Program-made: the position numbers and the translations under genes
Notes under the pieces: model-generated
Told to the model about the DNA's origin: nothing
The model's database searches: none
The model's input: the letters and a program-made list of their open reading frames with translations, nothing else
Shown here: piece after piece, positions 1 to 5,851 of the stretch
How the letters are laid out: each line of letters opens with the position of its first letter
Position numbering within the stretch: the stretch's first letter is position 1
Source of the DNA: Pseudomonadales bacterium
GTDB lineage: Bacteria; Pseudomonadota; Gammaproteobacteria; Pseudomonadales; Litorivicinaceae
DNA: 5,852 nt
NCBI GenBank assembly: GCA_012269655.1
Contig: JAAXJV010000140.1
Location: 1-5,852, forward strand
Direction of reading: 5' to 3'

Positions 1-33
1 ATTAACGGAATAGGCGCAAGCCTGAGGCAATGA
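1..33 (+). CDS. Possible 3' end of an upstream gene (partial)
   Basis: Read from base 1, the frame is open for ten codons (ending SLRQ) and stops at TGA 31-33, two bases before the preferred start of the dehydrogenase gene. The other two forward frames close at bases 3-5 and 11-13. Stop-start spacing this tight is typical of operons, so this may be the tail of a preceding catabolic gene. Ten codons are too few to recognise a family, and the frame may be open by chance. Confidence 0.2.
   Translation: MNGIGASLRQ
24..27 (+). promoter_or_regulatory. Ribosome binding site deciding the iolG-like start
   Basis: GAGG at 24-27 lies 8 nt before the ATG at 36 but only 2 nt before the ATG at 30. The spacing favours the second ATG, giving a protein that begins MTVRIGILGAG. 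Confidence 0.5.
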
Positions 34-35
34 AG

Positions 36-1040
36 ATGACTGTACGTATCGGTATTTTGGGCGCAGGGCGCATTGGCAAAGCCCATGCGGCGGCCATTAG
101 TAACACAGCCGGGGCCACCTTTGTGGCCGTAGCCGAGCCGATGATAGAGGCGGCTGAAGCAATGTCTTTGCAATACGGTTGTGATGTTCGAACCATTGAT
201 GAAATTGCAGCCTCATCTGATATTGATGGTGTGATTATTTGCACGCCAACCGATACCCATGCGGATCTGATTGAACAATTCTGTCGCGCCGGCAAGGCTG
301 TGTTCTGCGAAAAGCCAGTCGATTTAGATATTGGTCGGGTACAAAACGTCTTAAAAGTTGTCGATGAAGTGAATGGCACGCTGATGGTGGGTTTTAACCG
401 TCGTTTTGATCCTGACTTCACCGGTGTAAAACAGGCCATTGATGACGGCGCCATCGGTCAGGTTGAGATGGTCACGATTACCAGTCGCGATCCTGGTGCG
501 CCTCCGATTGAATACATTAAGCGCTCAGGCGGTATTTTCCGTGACATGACGATTCACGATTTTGATATGGCTCGTTGGTTGCTGGATGATGAGGTGACAG
601 AGGTGCAGGCCGCTGCGTCTGTATTGGTCGATCAAGAAATCGGCAACGCCGGTGACTTCGATTCGGTAAATGTGCTGCTTAAAACAGCACAAGGGCGCCA
701 AGCCGTCATTACCAATACACGCAGAGCCACCTACGGTTATGACCAACGAATTGAAGTGCTTGGGTCTGAAGGGATGGCTCAAGCAGACAATCACCACGAA
801 AATACCGTTCAAATTGCATCCGCTTCAGGTTATAGGCGTCGCCCGCTGATGAATTTTTTCATGGAACGTTATATGCCTGCCTATGAAGCTGAAATTAAAG
901 CATTTGTGGCTGCCGTCGAGCAGGGTGTTACGCCTCCAACTACTGGGTTGGACGGGTTGTTGGCGCTTGCGCTTGCCGAAGCAGCCGTCAAGTCGGTGGC
1001 TGAAGGCCGGTTGGTCAAAGTTACTGAGGTTTTAGGTTAG
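36..1040 (+). CDS. iolG: Inositol 2-dehydrogenase-like Gfo/Idh/MocA oxidoreductase
   Basis: Probable cytoplasmic NAD-dependent dehydrogenase that oxidises myo-inositol, or a close cyclitol such as scyllo-inositol or an inosamine, to the inosose. The protein has 334 residues from ATG 36, the usual family length. The N-terminal Rossmann fold has GILGAGRIG at residues 5-13. The EKP motif carries the catalytic-type Lys93. The C-terminal domain has GGIFRDMTIHDFDM, whose Asp170 and His174 correspond to the Lys/Asp/His triad known from Bacillus subtilis IolG. The downstream segment NFFMERYMPAYEAEI is also typical of inositol dehydrogenases. An in-frame ATG at 30 would add two residues but is too close to the GAGG. 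The ferredoxin gene follows after 49 nt with no terminator, so co-transcription is likely. The family assignment is firm. The exact cyclitol substrate cannot be read from sequence, and a MocA-like role in rhizopine breakdown is an alternative. Confidence 0.88.
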   Translation: MTVRIGILGAGRIGKAHAAAISNTAGATFVAVAEPMIEAAEAMSLQYGCDVRTIDEIAASSDIDGVIICTPTDTHADLIEQFCRAGKAVFCEKPVDLDIGRVQNVLKVVDEVNGTLMVGFNRRFDPDFTGVKQAIDDGAIGQVEMVTITSRDPGAPPIEYIKRSGGIFRDMTIHDFDMARWLLDDEVTEVQAAASVLVDQEIGNAGDFDSVNVLLKTAQGRQAVITNTRRATYGYDQRIEVLGSEGMAQADNHHENTVQIASASGYRRRPLMNFFMERYMPAYEAEIKAFVAAVEQGVTPPTTGLDGLLALALAEAAVKSVAEGRLVKVTEVLG

Positions 1041-1077
1041 TCGAAAACCGGCTGCCTTGGGTCAAGTCATCAATTTT

Positions 1078-1085
1078 GGAGAGAG
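1078..1085 (+). promoter_or_regulatory. Strong ribosome binding site for the Rieske ferredoxin
   Basis: GGAGAGAG ends 4 nt before ATG 1090, and its GGAG core lies 8 nt before it. This supports ATG 1090 over the in-frame TTG at 1057, which would put the Shine-Dalgarno inside the gene and add eleven residues ahead of the domain. Confidence 0.7.
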
Positions 1086-1089
1086 AATA

Positions 1090-1410
1090 ATGGGACGTTG
1101 GGTCGATGTATGCGCCACCACAGAAGTGGATGAAGAAGATCTCATCTCGGTTGAGTTTGAAGGTCACGATTACGCAATTTATCACGATGAAGACGGTGAG
1201 TTTTTTGCGACTGACGCGCACTGTACACACGAGAAAGTGAATTTATGCGATGGGTTCGTCGAAGGCGAAATCATCGAGTGCCCCAAACACAACGGTCGCT
1301 TTAACTTTAAGACCGGTGAAGGACTGGGTTCTCCCGTTTGCATCGACCTGAAAACTTACCCTTGCAAAGTTGAAAACGAACGCGTCTTCATTGAGTTGGT
1401 CGAGGTGTAG
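1090..1410 (+). CDS. mocE: Rieske-type [2Fe-2S] ferredoxin, MocE-like
   Basis: Small soluble electron carrier of 106 residues, predicted to pass electrons from the adjacent flavoprotein reductase to an oxygenase. The cluster ligands are visible as C45-T-H47, then 16 residues, then C64-P-K-H67, the Rieske CxH...CxxH pattern with a two-Cys, two-His ligand set. The following NGRFNFKTGEG and the PV-C-DLKTYP segment match ferredoxins of oxygenase systems rather than the large Rieske subunits of bc1 complexes. There is no signal or membrane anchor. Cysteines 8, 53, 84 and 92 are outside the ligand set. Length and motif order fit MocE of rhizobial rhizopine catabolism. The reductase gene starts 2 nt after its stop, so the two are almost certainly co-translated. 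A nitrite reductase small subunit-like (NirD) protein is the main alternative. The intact ligands and the context argue against it. Confidence 0.85.
   Translation: MGRWVDVCATTEVDEEDLISVEFEGHDYAIYHDEDGEFFATDAHCTHEKVNLCDGFVEGEIIECPKHNGRFNFKTGEGLGSPVCIDLKTYPCKVENERVFIELVEV
1402..1407 (+). promoter_or_regulatory. Ribosome binding site inside the ferredoxin gene, setting a TTG start
   Basis: GAGGTG, in the last codons of the ferredoxin gene, ends 5 nt before TTG 1413. The nearby ATG at 1420 is out of frame with the reductase, so TTG 1413 is the only start that keeps the full N-terminal FAD-binding motif. Confidence 0.6.
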
Positions 1411-1412
1411 GT

Positions 1413-2636
1413 TTGACTCATGTTGTCATCATCGGCGCGAGTTTGACTGGAACAAGCTGTGCACAGCAGCTTGTACAGAGCGATTCTGATGTCCGCGTTA
1501 CTCTGATCAGCGATGAATTGGATGTAGCTTACGATAGACCTCCGTTATCAAAATCACTAAAGCTCGGTGCGGCGCTTCCACGGGTTGATTTGGACCCACA
1601 GGCCCACCTCAAGTCAGCAAACATCACTGTACTGGCCGGAGCGCCCGCCAAATCCATCGATATCGCAAACAAAAAAGTCGACGTGGATGGCAACCTGGTT
1701 TCTTACGACAAACTGGTGATTGCAACGGGTGCGCGAGCCAGAACTTTGCCTGCCTTTGAGATAGCAGGGGCGCCGATAGTAACGCTTCGCTCATTGGCAG
1801 ATGCAAAAATTATTCAAGAGAGATTGGAATCGAAAACGGCTCCCCGAGTAGGGATTGTGGGTGGCGGTTTTATCGGTCTAGAGCTGGCATCAGCGTTGTC
1901 CGAAAGTTGTCAGGTGAATCTGTTCGAAGCGCAAGCGAATCTGCTTAGCCGAGTTTTGCCCAAAGAGATTTCAGGTCGAGTCGCCGATCGTCATGCTGAA
2001 GCCAATGTAAGTATTCACCTGTCTGCCGAAATCGAGGAGATAGAGGGCGACTCTGACTCGGTTAGGCTAACCCTAGCCGATGGCCAAAATTTTGAATTTG
2101 ACCTTGTGGTGCTGGGTGTTGGGGCGGTCCCTAATGATGAAATTGCCGGTCAAGCAGGCTTGACCATTGATAATGGCATCGCGGTTGATGAGACCTTGCG
2201 GGCAAAAGATGACGTCTATGCTGGGGGCGATTGCTGTTCTTTTCCTCTTGCGCTGACCGGTAGTCGAGTTCGGCTGGAGTCTTGGCGCAATGCGCAAGAG
2301 CAGGGCTTACACATCGCAAATCAAATCGTTTCAGGTGAGCACAGCGCTTTTGACGGCATGCCTTGGTTCTGGTCAGATCAATACGATTTGGGCCTGCAAA
2401 TGGCGGGATGGCCCAACTCGAACAGTCAGCAGGTTATTCGAGATATGGGCGAAACGCTTTTGTGTTTTGAATTAGATCCAGATTCCAAACTGTCGGCTGT
2501 CTCTGGGATCGGACCAGGCAATAGCGTGGCAAAAGATATCAAGGTCTGCGAGCGTTTGATGGCTGCGGGCAGGATTCTTTCCGCGCAGGAGCTGGCAGAT
2601 CCAGCCGTTAAGCTCAAAAAACTACTGAAAGGTTAG
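1413..2636 (+). CDS. mocF: FAD-dependent NAD(P)H:ferredoxin reductase, MocF-like
   Basis: Flavoprotein predicted to transfer electrons from NAD(P)H to the Rieske ferredoxin encoded just upstream. It has 407 residues, standard for the single-component ferredoxin/putidaredoxin/rubredoxin reductase type. The N-terminal FAD-binding strand is VVIIGASLTG (G8-x-x-x-x-G13, with Ser at the usual middle Gly as in many GASxAG reductases). YDRPPLSK follows at 40-47, and the linker VIATGAR at 102-108. A second dinucleotide-binding motif, VGGGFIG at 149-155, should bind NAD(P)H. The FAD-phosphate motif is YAGGDC at 269-274. WRNAQEQG at 291-298 leads into the C-terminal reductase domain (MPWFWSDQYDLGLQMAGWP). 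The start is TTG with a good Shine-Dalgarno. A rho-independent terminator begins within 10 nt of its stop, so this gene ends the transcription unit. NADH versus NADPH preference is not settled. Confidence 0.88.
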   Translation: MTHVVIIGASLTGTSCAQQLVQSDSDVRVTLISDELDVAYDRPPLSKSLKLGAALPRVDLDPQAHLKSANITVLAGAPAKSIDIANKKVDVDGNLVSYDKLVIATGARARTLPAFEIAGAPIVTLRSLADAKIIQERLESKTAPRVGIVGGGFIGLELASALSESCQVNLFEAQANLLSRVLPKEISGRVADRHAEANVSIHLSAEIEEIEGDSDSVRLTLADGQNFEFDLVVLGVGAVPNDEIAGQAGLTIDNGIAVDETLRAKDDVYAGGDCCSFPLALTGSRVRLESWRNAQEQGLHIANQIVSGEHSAFDGMPWFWSDQYDLGLQMAGWPNSNSQQVIRDMGETLLCFELDPDSKLSAVSGIGPGNSVAKDIKVCERLMAAGRILSAQELADPAVKLKKLLKG

Positions 2637-2642
2637 TTTTGT

Positions 2643-2667
2643 AAAGAGGGGCATCAGCCCCTTTTTT
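2643..2667 (+). terminator. Rho-independent terminator after the reductase gene
   Basis: GGGGC (2648-2652), loop ATCA and GCCCC (2657-2661) form a stem extended by A/G-T pairs (2643-2647 with 2662-2666). A run of six T follows. It lies just after the stop at 2636 and ends the dehydrogenase-ferredoxin-reductase unit. Confidence 0.88.
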
Positions 2668-2714
2668 GTTTTCAGACTCTTATTGATACTTTTTGAAATT
2701 AAAAGAAATCATTT

Positions 2715-2795
2715 ATGAGTTTATATGAAACTTTAGTTCTTTTTTCAGTCTCACTTTCATTGTTAATCATTTACTCGTTGCGTAATCTTCACTGA
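2715..2795 (+). CDS. Candidate 26-residue hydrophobic peptide
   Basis: ATG AGT TTA begins an open frame of 26 codons ending in TGA 2793-2795, inside the spacer between the terminator and the hydroxylase gene. The product would be a single membrane-spanning helix (core LVLFSVSLSLLIIY) with an acidic residue near the start and a basic RNLH tail, an arrangement seen in tiny bacterial membrane proteins. Support is weak: the region ahead of it is only A-rich (AAAAGAAA, 2701-2708) without a true Shine-Dalgarno. T-rich DNA read in a random frame also tends to encode hydrophobic residues. No known family is recognised. Confidence 0.15.
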   Translation: MSLYETLVLFSVSLSLLIIYSLRNLH

Positions 2796-2823
2796 TCGAT
2801 ATGCATCGAATAATGACTATAAA
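2788..2823 (+). promoter_or_regulatory. Possible promoter of the hydroxylase gene
   Basis: TATAAA at 2818-2823 is a good -10-like box 24 nt before the start codon. No consensus -35 sits 17 nt upstream. TTCACT at 2788-2793 is the nearest match but is about 24 nt away, so the promoter would be weak or activator-dependent. A promoter is expected here because the preceding unit ends in a strong terminator. Confidence 0.3.
2796..2809. promoter_or_regulatory. Palindrome that could be an operator
   Basis: TCGAT-ATGC-ATCGA is a perfect inverted repeat of 5-bp arms around a self-complementary-like ATGC centre. It ends 8 bp upstream of the TATAAA box. The position between putative -35 and -10 elements is where a repressor would act. 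No regulator gene is in the window to match it. Confidence 0.3.
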
Positions 2824-2847
2824 TAATGGCGACGTTCGAGGTGAGCA

Positions 2848-3864
2848 ATGAACGATCTAGATTACGGAAAACGTAACAAGCGGGGTGATTGGTCACCCAA
2901 CGGTAAGCTTGAAGTTGCACCCATGTGGCGCAAACCTTTTAGCTTAAAAGCTGTGTTGAAATGGATCCCTGACTTTTTGTTTCCCTGGAGCACGTTTCAT
3001 TTAGCCACTACGCTTCTTTATTGGTTCTTCGTTATTCCGGATGTGGACACCATGAAGACGCTTTCGTGGGATTGGGGCTTATACCTTCTCGCCGTGAATA
3101 TGGCTTGTGTGTTCGTGTTTTATGGTGCCTTTGAATATTTGCTGTATCGCAAGCGGACTCAAGCTAACGACTTCAAATACAACGGGAAATTTCCAAACGA
3201 CAGCAAGTCAGATGTCTTTTGGTTCAATGATCAGCATATTGATAACTTCCTTCGCACCTTCATTTTTTCTGTGCCGCTCTGGACGCTGGTTGAGGTGCTG
3301 TTCTTATACGCATTTGCTGCCGGCATGGTCCCGTGGGTCTCCTGGACGGACAATCCATATTACTTGGCGGGCTTGATGCTTCTGGCCCCGGCCATCCATG
3401 AAGCACATTTCTTCTGCATTCATTGGGTCATGCATCAAGAACCGGTCTACAAGTGGGTTCATAAGATTCACCACAACTCGATCAACCCAACGCCTTGGTC
3501 GTCTTTATCCATGCATCCGGTGGAAGGCTTTTTGTACCACGCGGTTGCATTTTGGCATTTAATTATTCCTTCGAACCCAGTCGTTGCGATCTATCAATTG
3601 CACATGGCCGGTTTCGGCGCGATTAATGGTCATTTTGGTTTCGAGCGTATCAAGCTGGGGAAATCGGGTAAGTACATTCCTAGTGAAGCTTATCCCCACT
3701 ACCTGCATCACAAATACTTTGATGTTAACTACGGTGGTGAAGGTTTAGTGCCACTGGATCAGTGGGCAGGCACTTGGCATGACGGTACCAAAGAGGGCGA
3801 TGCGTTGATGGCCGCACGATTTAAGAAAAAGAAAGAAAAGATGGCAGCCAAGGCAGGTTCATAA
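2848..3864 (+). CDS. mocD: Membrane di-iron hydroxylase (fatty acid hydroxylase/sterol desaturase superfamily), MocD-like
   Basis: Predicted integral-membrane oxygenase of 338 residues using a non-haem di-iron centre and electrons from a ferredoxin/reductase pair. Histidine boxes are clear: HEAHFFCIHWVMH (H184, H187, H192, H196), HKIHH (H205, H208, H209), HPVEGFLYH (H223, H231) and HYLHH (H284, H287, H288), followed by FDVNYGG. This is the HxxxH/HxxHH/HxxHH scheme of the superfamily. Hydrophobic stretches at about 48-64, 76-99, 137-163, 171-195 and 226-252 would anchor it in the inner membrane with the His boxes on the cytoplasmic side. The last 15 residues are very lysine-rich (KKKKEK). GAGGTGA at 2838-2844 supports this start. 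Length and the Rieske ferredoxin and reductase next door fit MocD of rhizopine catabolism. There the set is needed for O-demethylation of 3-O-methyl-scyllo-inosamine. A lipid or sterol hydroxylase is the alternative. The superfamily is certain and the substrate is inferred. Confidence 0.85.
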   Translation: MNDLDYGKRNKRGDWSPNGKLEVAPMWRKPFSLKAVLKWIPDFLFPWSTFHLATTLLYWFFVIPDVDTMKTLSWDWGLYLLAVNMACVFVFYGAFEYLLYRKRTQANDFKYNGKFPNDSKSDVFWFNDQHIDNFLRTFIFSVPLWTLVEVLFLYAFAAGMVPWVSWTDNPYYLAGLMLLAPAIHEAHFFCIHWVMHQEPVYKWVHKIHHNSINPTPWSSLSMHPVEGFLYHAVAFWHLIIPSNPVVAIYQLHMAGFGAINGHFGFERIKLGKSGKYIPSEAYPHYLHHKYFDVNYGGEGLVPLDQWAGTWHDGTKEGDALMAARFKKKKEKMAAKAGS

Positions 3865-3868
3865 TTTC

Positions 3869-3895
3869 AAAACGCGCTCTTCGGAGCGCGTTTTT
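3869..3895. terminator. cUUCGg-loop rho-independent terminator between convergent genes
   Basis: CGCGCTC (3873-3879), loop TTCG and GAGCGCG (3884-3890) form a perfect 7-bp GC-rich stem capped by the very stable C(UUCG)G tetraloop. AAAA (3869-3872) pairs with TTTT (3891-3894) and lengthens it. The T5 run after it ends plus-strand transcription of the hydroxylase. On the minus strand the hairpin lies just past the esterase stop and is followed by four U, so it can probably serve both genes. Confidence 0.9.
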
Positions 3896-3899
3896 GTTT

Positions 3900-4523
3900 T
3901 TAGAACAGCATCGCGTTGACTTTTTTGGTAACGACCTCGCCCATTGTGGCGTGGGCATCTAACTCTAGGTGGATCCCATCCACTTCGGATGACTGCACAT
4001 AGTCACCCTCGTTAATCAGCTCGACCTCTAAGGCTGCCATCTCTCTGGTGAAGGCCTCGGTCATACCTTGAGCTCGCTCCGGTGCGCCTTTGAATGTTTC
4101 CGCGAAAGAGCGCAGTTTGATCGGTGCAGGCTGAATGACCAGTACCTTCGGGTTTTCCCCCCGATTAACGCCACTGTTTAGGATAATCTTCACCAATCGC
4201 GCAACTGACTGAGCGATGTCGAGTCCGCTCATGTTGAAACGTGACTTTTGATCGTTGCAACCCAGTTTAAGTATGACCAGGTCCAGCGGGCTTTGTGCAA
4301 GCAAGCACGGTAAAAGGTATGCGGCGCCGTTTAAGTGCTCGCCTTCAACCGGGTCAGGAATGCAGGTGGTACGACCGCAGAGCCCATCGATTTCGATGGT
4401 GGCGCGTCCCTCTAAATTGTTAGCAAGAATGCCGGGCCATGTAGAGGGGATATCAAACCGTCCCTGCCCATCGGATCGATAACCCCAGGTATTTGAGTCA
4501 CCAAAACAAAGTATTCGTTTCAT
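3900..4523 (-). CDS. SGNH/GDSL hydrolase, arylesterase/acyltransferase (MsAcT-like)
   Basis: Cytoplasmic serine esterase of 207 residues with no signal peptide. Block I is CFGDSNTWGY with nucleophile Ser10. The GLCGRTT segment (47-53) supplies the oxyanion glycine. Block III is LGCND with Asn90. Block V is VDGIHL with Asp182 and His185, completing the Ser-Asp-His triad. The overall pattern, including LNGAAYLLPCLLAQSPLDLV, resembles the Mycobacterium smegmatis acyltransferase/arylesterase MsAcT, which is 216 residues and octameric. It runs opposite to the neighbours and converges on the hydroxylase. AAAAAGG (minus strand, 4530-4536) is a good ribosome site 6 nt before the ATG. Its role in the cluster is inferred: it may remove acetyl or other ester groups from a cyclitol or sugar substrate. 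A general carbohydrate-ester or aryl-ester hydrolase is equally possible. Confidence 0.85.
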   Translation of the reverse strand: MKRILCFGDSNTWGYRSDGQGRFDIPSTWPGILANNLEGRATIEIDGLCGRTTCIPDPVEGEHLNGAAYLLPCLLAQSPLDLVILKLGCNDQKSRFNMSGLDIAQSVARLVKIILNSGVNRGENPKVLVIQPAPIKLRSFAETFKGAPERAQGMTEAFTREMAALEVELINEGDYVQSSEVDGIHLELDAHATMGEVVTKKVNAMLF

Positions 4524-4666
4524 TTTTAGCCTTTTTGAAAAATTCTTTCCGTTACAATAACAAGTTCTTTAGGATCAAGGGTAGTGATTCGTTAAGCGCG
4601 TGCAGCCCGTCCTCGTTACGTGTTTAAACGTTAGGGTTTCGGGGTGTATTGAAAATACAGGATTTT
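4524..4666. promoter_or_regulatory. Divergent intergenic region with promoters for the esterase and the second oxidoreductase
   Basis: The two flanking genes start away from each other, so both promoters should lie here. TTGAAA (4535-4540) resembles a -35 box and TACAAT (4553-4558) a -10 box on the plus strand, but they are only 12 bp apart and cannot work as a pair. TAACAA at 4558-4563 has correct 17-bp spacing but is a poor -10. The pentamer CGTTA occurs four times on the plus strand (4550, 4590, 4614, 4629), and an 8-bp palindrome GTTTAAAC lies at 4622-4629. No terminator or RNA gene is visible. Confidence 0.35.
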
Positions 4667-5851
4667 ATGGCAGGTAAAATGACAGTCTTTAGAGTAGGTG
4701 TGGTCGGGCTGGGAGATATTTCAGACGTCTACATCAACAGTTTGAAACAGTACCCCAAATTGGTCAGCCTCGAGGCGTGCGCTGCTCGCTCGTTGAAGAA
4801 AGCAAAAGCCAAAGCGGAACAACACGGATTCAAAAAAGCCTATGCCTCGCCCAGTGAGCTTATCGCAGATCCAGAGGTGGACATCGTTCTCAATTTAACC
4901 CCGCCCGCATCGCACTTTTCTATCAACATGGCGGCACTTGAGGCGGGTAAGCATGTACACACTGAAAAACCACTAGCGGCTACTTACGAAGAGGGCGCTC
5001 AACTGGTGCGAAAAGCCCAAGAACTTGGGCTACGTATCGGCTGCGCCCCAGATACATTTATGGGCGGGCGATTTCAGGCTTGTCGCCAGTTTATTGATGA
5101 CGGTGTGATTGGTGATCTCGTCGGAGCCACGGCTTTTTGTGCGTATCATGGCGTTGAATCATTCCATCCAGCCCCAGACTTTTTTTACAAAAAAGGTGCC
5201 GGACCGCTATTAGATATCGGTCCCTATTACATGACTGCGCTGTTATCGCTCATGGGGCCCGTTACCTCGGTCGCCGCAATGGCACGTATGACGCACGCTC
5301 AACGGACTATACTCAGTGAACCGTACAAAGGTGGAAAGATTGACGTAGAGGTCGATACTCACGTTACAGGCAACCTAGAGTTCGCCTGCGGTGCCATAGG
5401 TACCGTAATCACGAGTTTTGATGTCTGGGACTCGGAGCTACCGAGGATGGAGTTCTATGGCACTAAAGGAACACTCTGCATCCCTGACATTGACCCGTTG
5501 GATGGGCCGAATGTGTTTGGAGGGCCACTCTGGTTGAATACAGCAGAGCATTACCGCTGGTACGACTTTCCGAGGGATGCTTCGATTAGCGCCTGGGAAG
5601 AGGTCGACTTAAAGCATCCGTTTACATCAACTTCACATGCAGAAAATAGTCGTGGCATCGGCTTGATTGATCTTGCGCTGGCTATCCGGGACGGAAGAGA
5701 GGAGCGGGCCAGCGGTCGCATGGCATTGCACAGCTTAGAGGTGATGGAAAAAATGTTGGCCTCGGCGAGAGATCGTCGATTTTTCGATATGGAAACCACT
5801 TTTGATCAACCCCTAGCGCAATCAACAGACTATCCAGCGTCGGAGATGTAA
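4667..5851 (+). CDS. Gfo/Idh/MocA family NAD(P)-dependent oxidoreductase
   Basis: Predicted cytoplasmic sugar or cyclitol dehydrogenase of 394 residues, clearly longer than and different from the iolG-like protein upstream. The Rossmann motif GVVGLGDI is at residues 11-18. TEKPLA carries the catalytic-type Lys101, and LLDIGPYYMTAL (about 181-192) provides the acidic and tyrosine residues that replace the DxxxH of inositol dehydrogenases. The C-terminal beta-sheet domain is complete, and the gene ends TAA one base before the window edge. Start choice is uncertain. ATG 4667 has AGGA at 4659-4662. ATG 4679 gives a shorter MTVFRVGVVGLG start typical of the family. TTG 4649 would add six residues. 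Substrate is unknown. Its place next to an esterase and the demethylase-like set suggests a later oxidation step of the same sugar or cyclitol. Confidence 0.82.
   Translation: MAGKMTVFRVGVVGLGDISDVYINSLKQYPKLVSLEACAARSLKKAKAKAEQHGFKKAYASPSELIADPEVDIVLNLTPPASHFSINMAALEAGKHVHTEKPLAATYEEGAQLVRKAQELGLRIGCAPDTFMGGRFQACRQFIDDGVIGDLVGATAFCAYHGVESFHPAPDFFYKKGAGPLLDIGPYYMTALLSLMGPVTSVAAMARMTHAQRTILSEPYKGGKIDVEVDTHVTGNLEFACGAIGTVITSFDVWDSELPRMEFYGTKGTLCIPDIDPLDGPNVFGGPLWLNTAEHYRWYDFPRDASISAWEEVDLKHPFTSTSHAENSRGIGLIDLALAIRDGREERASGRMALHSLEVMEKMLASARDRRFFDMETTFDQPLAQSTDYPASEM

Noticed and set aside
2..454. Minus-strand 150-codon open frame opposite the iolG-like gene
   Set aside because: It lies wholly antisense to a gene with clear family motifs, resembles no protein family and has the low-complexity Ser/Thr/Ala look of an antisense shadow.
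1057..1089. TTG 1057 as start of the Rieske ferredoxin
   Set aside because: The added eleven residues carry no domain sequence, and the strong GGAGAGAG lies within that stretch, correctly placed for ATG 1090.
1041..1089. A separate promoter or terminator between the dehydrogenase and the ferredoxin
   Set aside because: The 49-nt gap shows no hairpin with a T-run and no convincing -35/-10 pair, only the ribosome site.
3107..3376. Plus-strand 89-codon open frame inside the hydroxylase gene
   Set aside because: It is out of frame with the His-box protein, has no ribosome site or motif, and the overlapping frame is clearly the real one.
4255..4482. Plus-strand 75-codon open frame opposite the esterase
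   Set aside because: It is antisense to the SGNH catalytic region and shows no recognisable domain.
4535..4558. TTGAAA plus TACAAT as one sigma-70 promoter
   Set aside because: Each box is close to consensus, but the spacer is only 12 bp instead of about 17, so they cannot act together.
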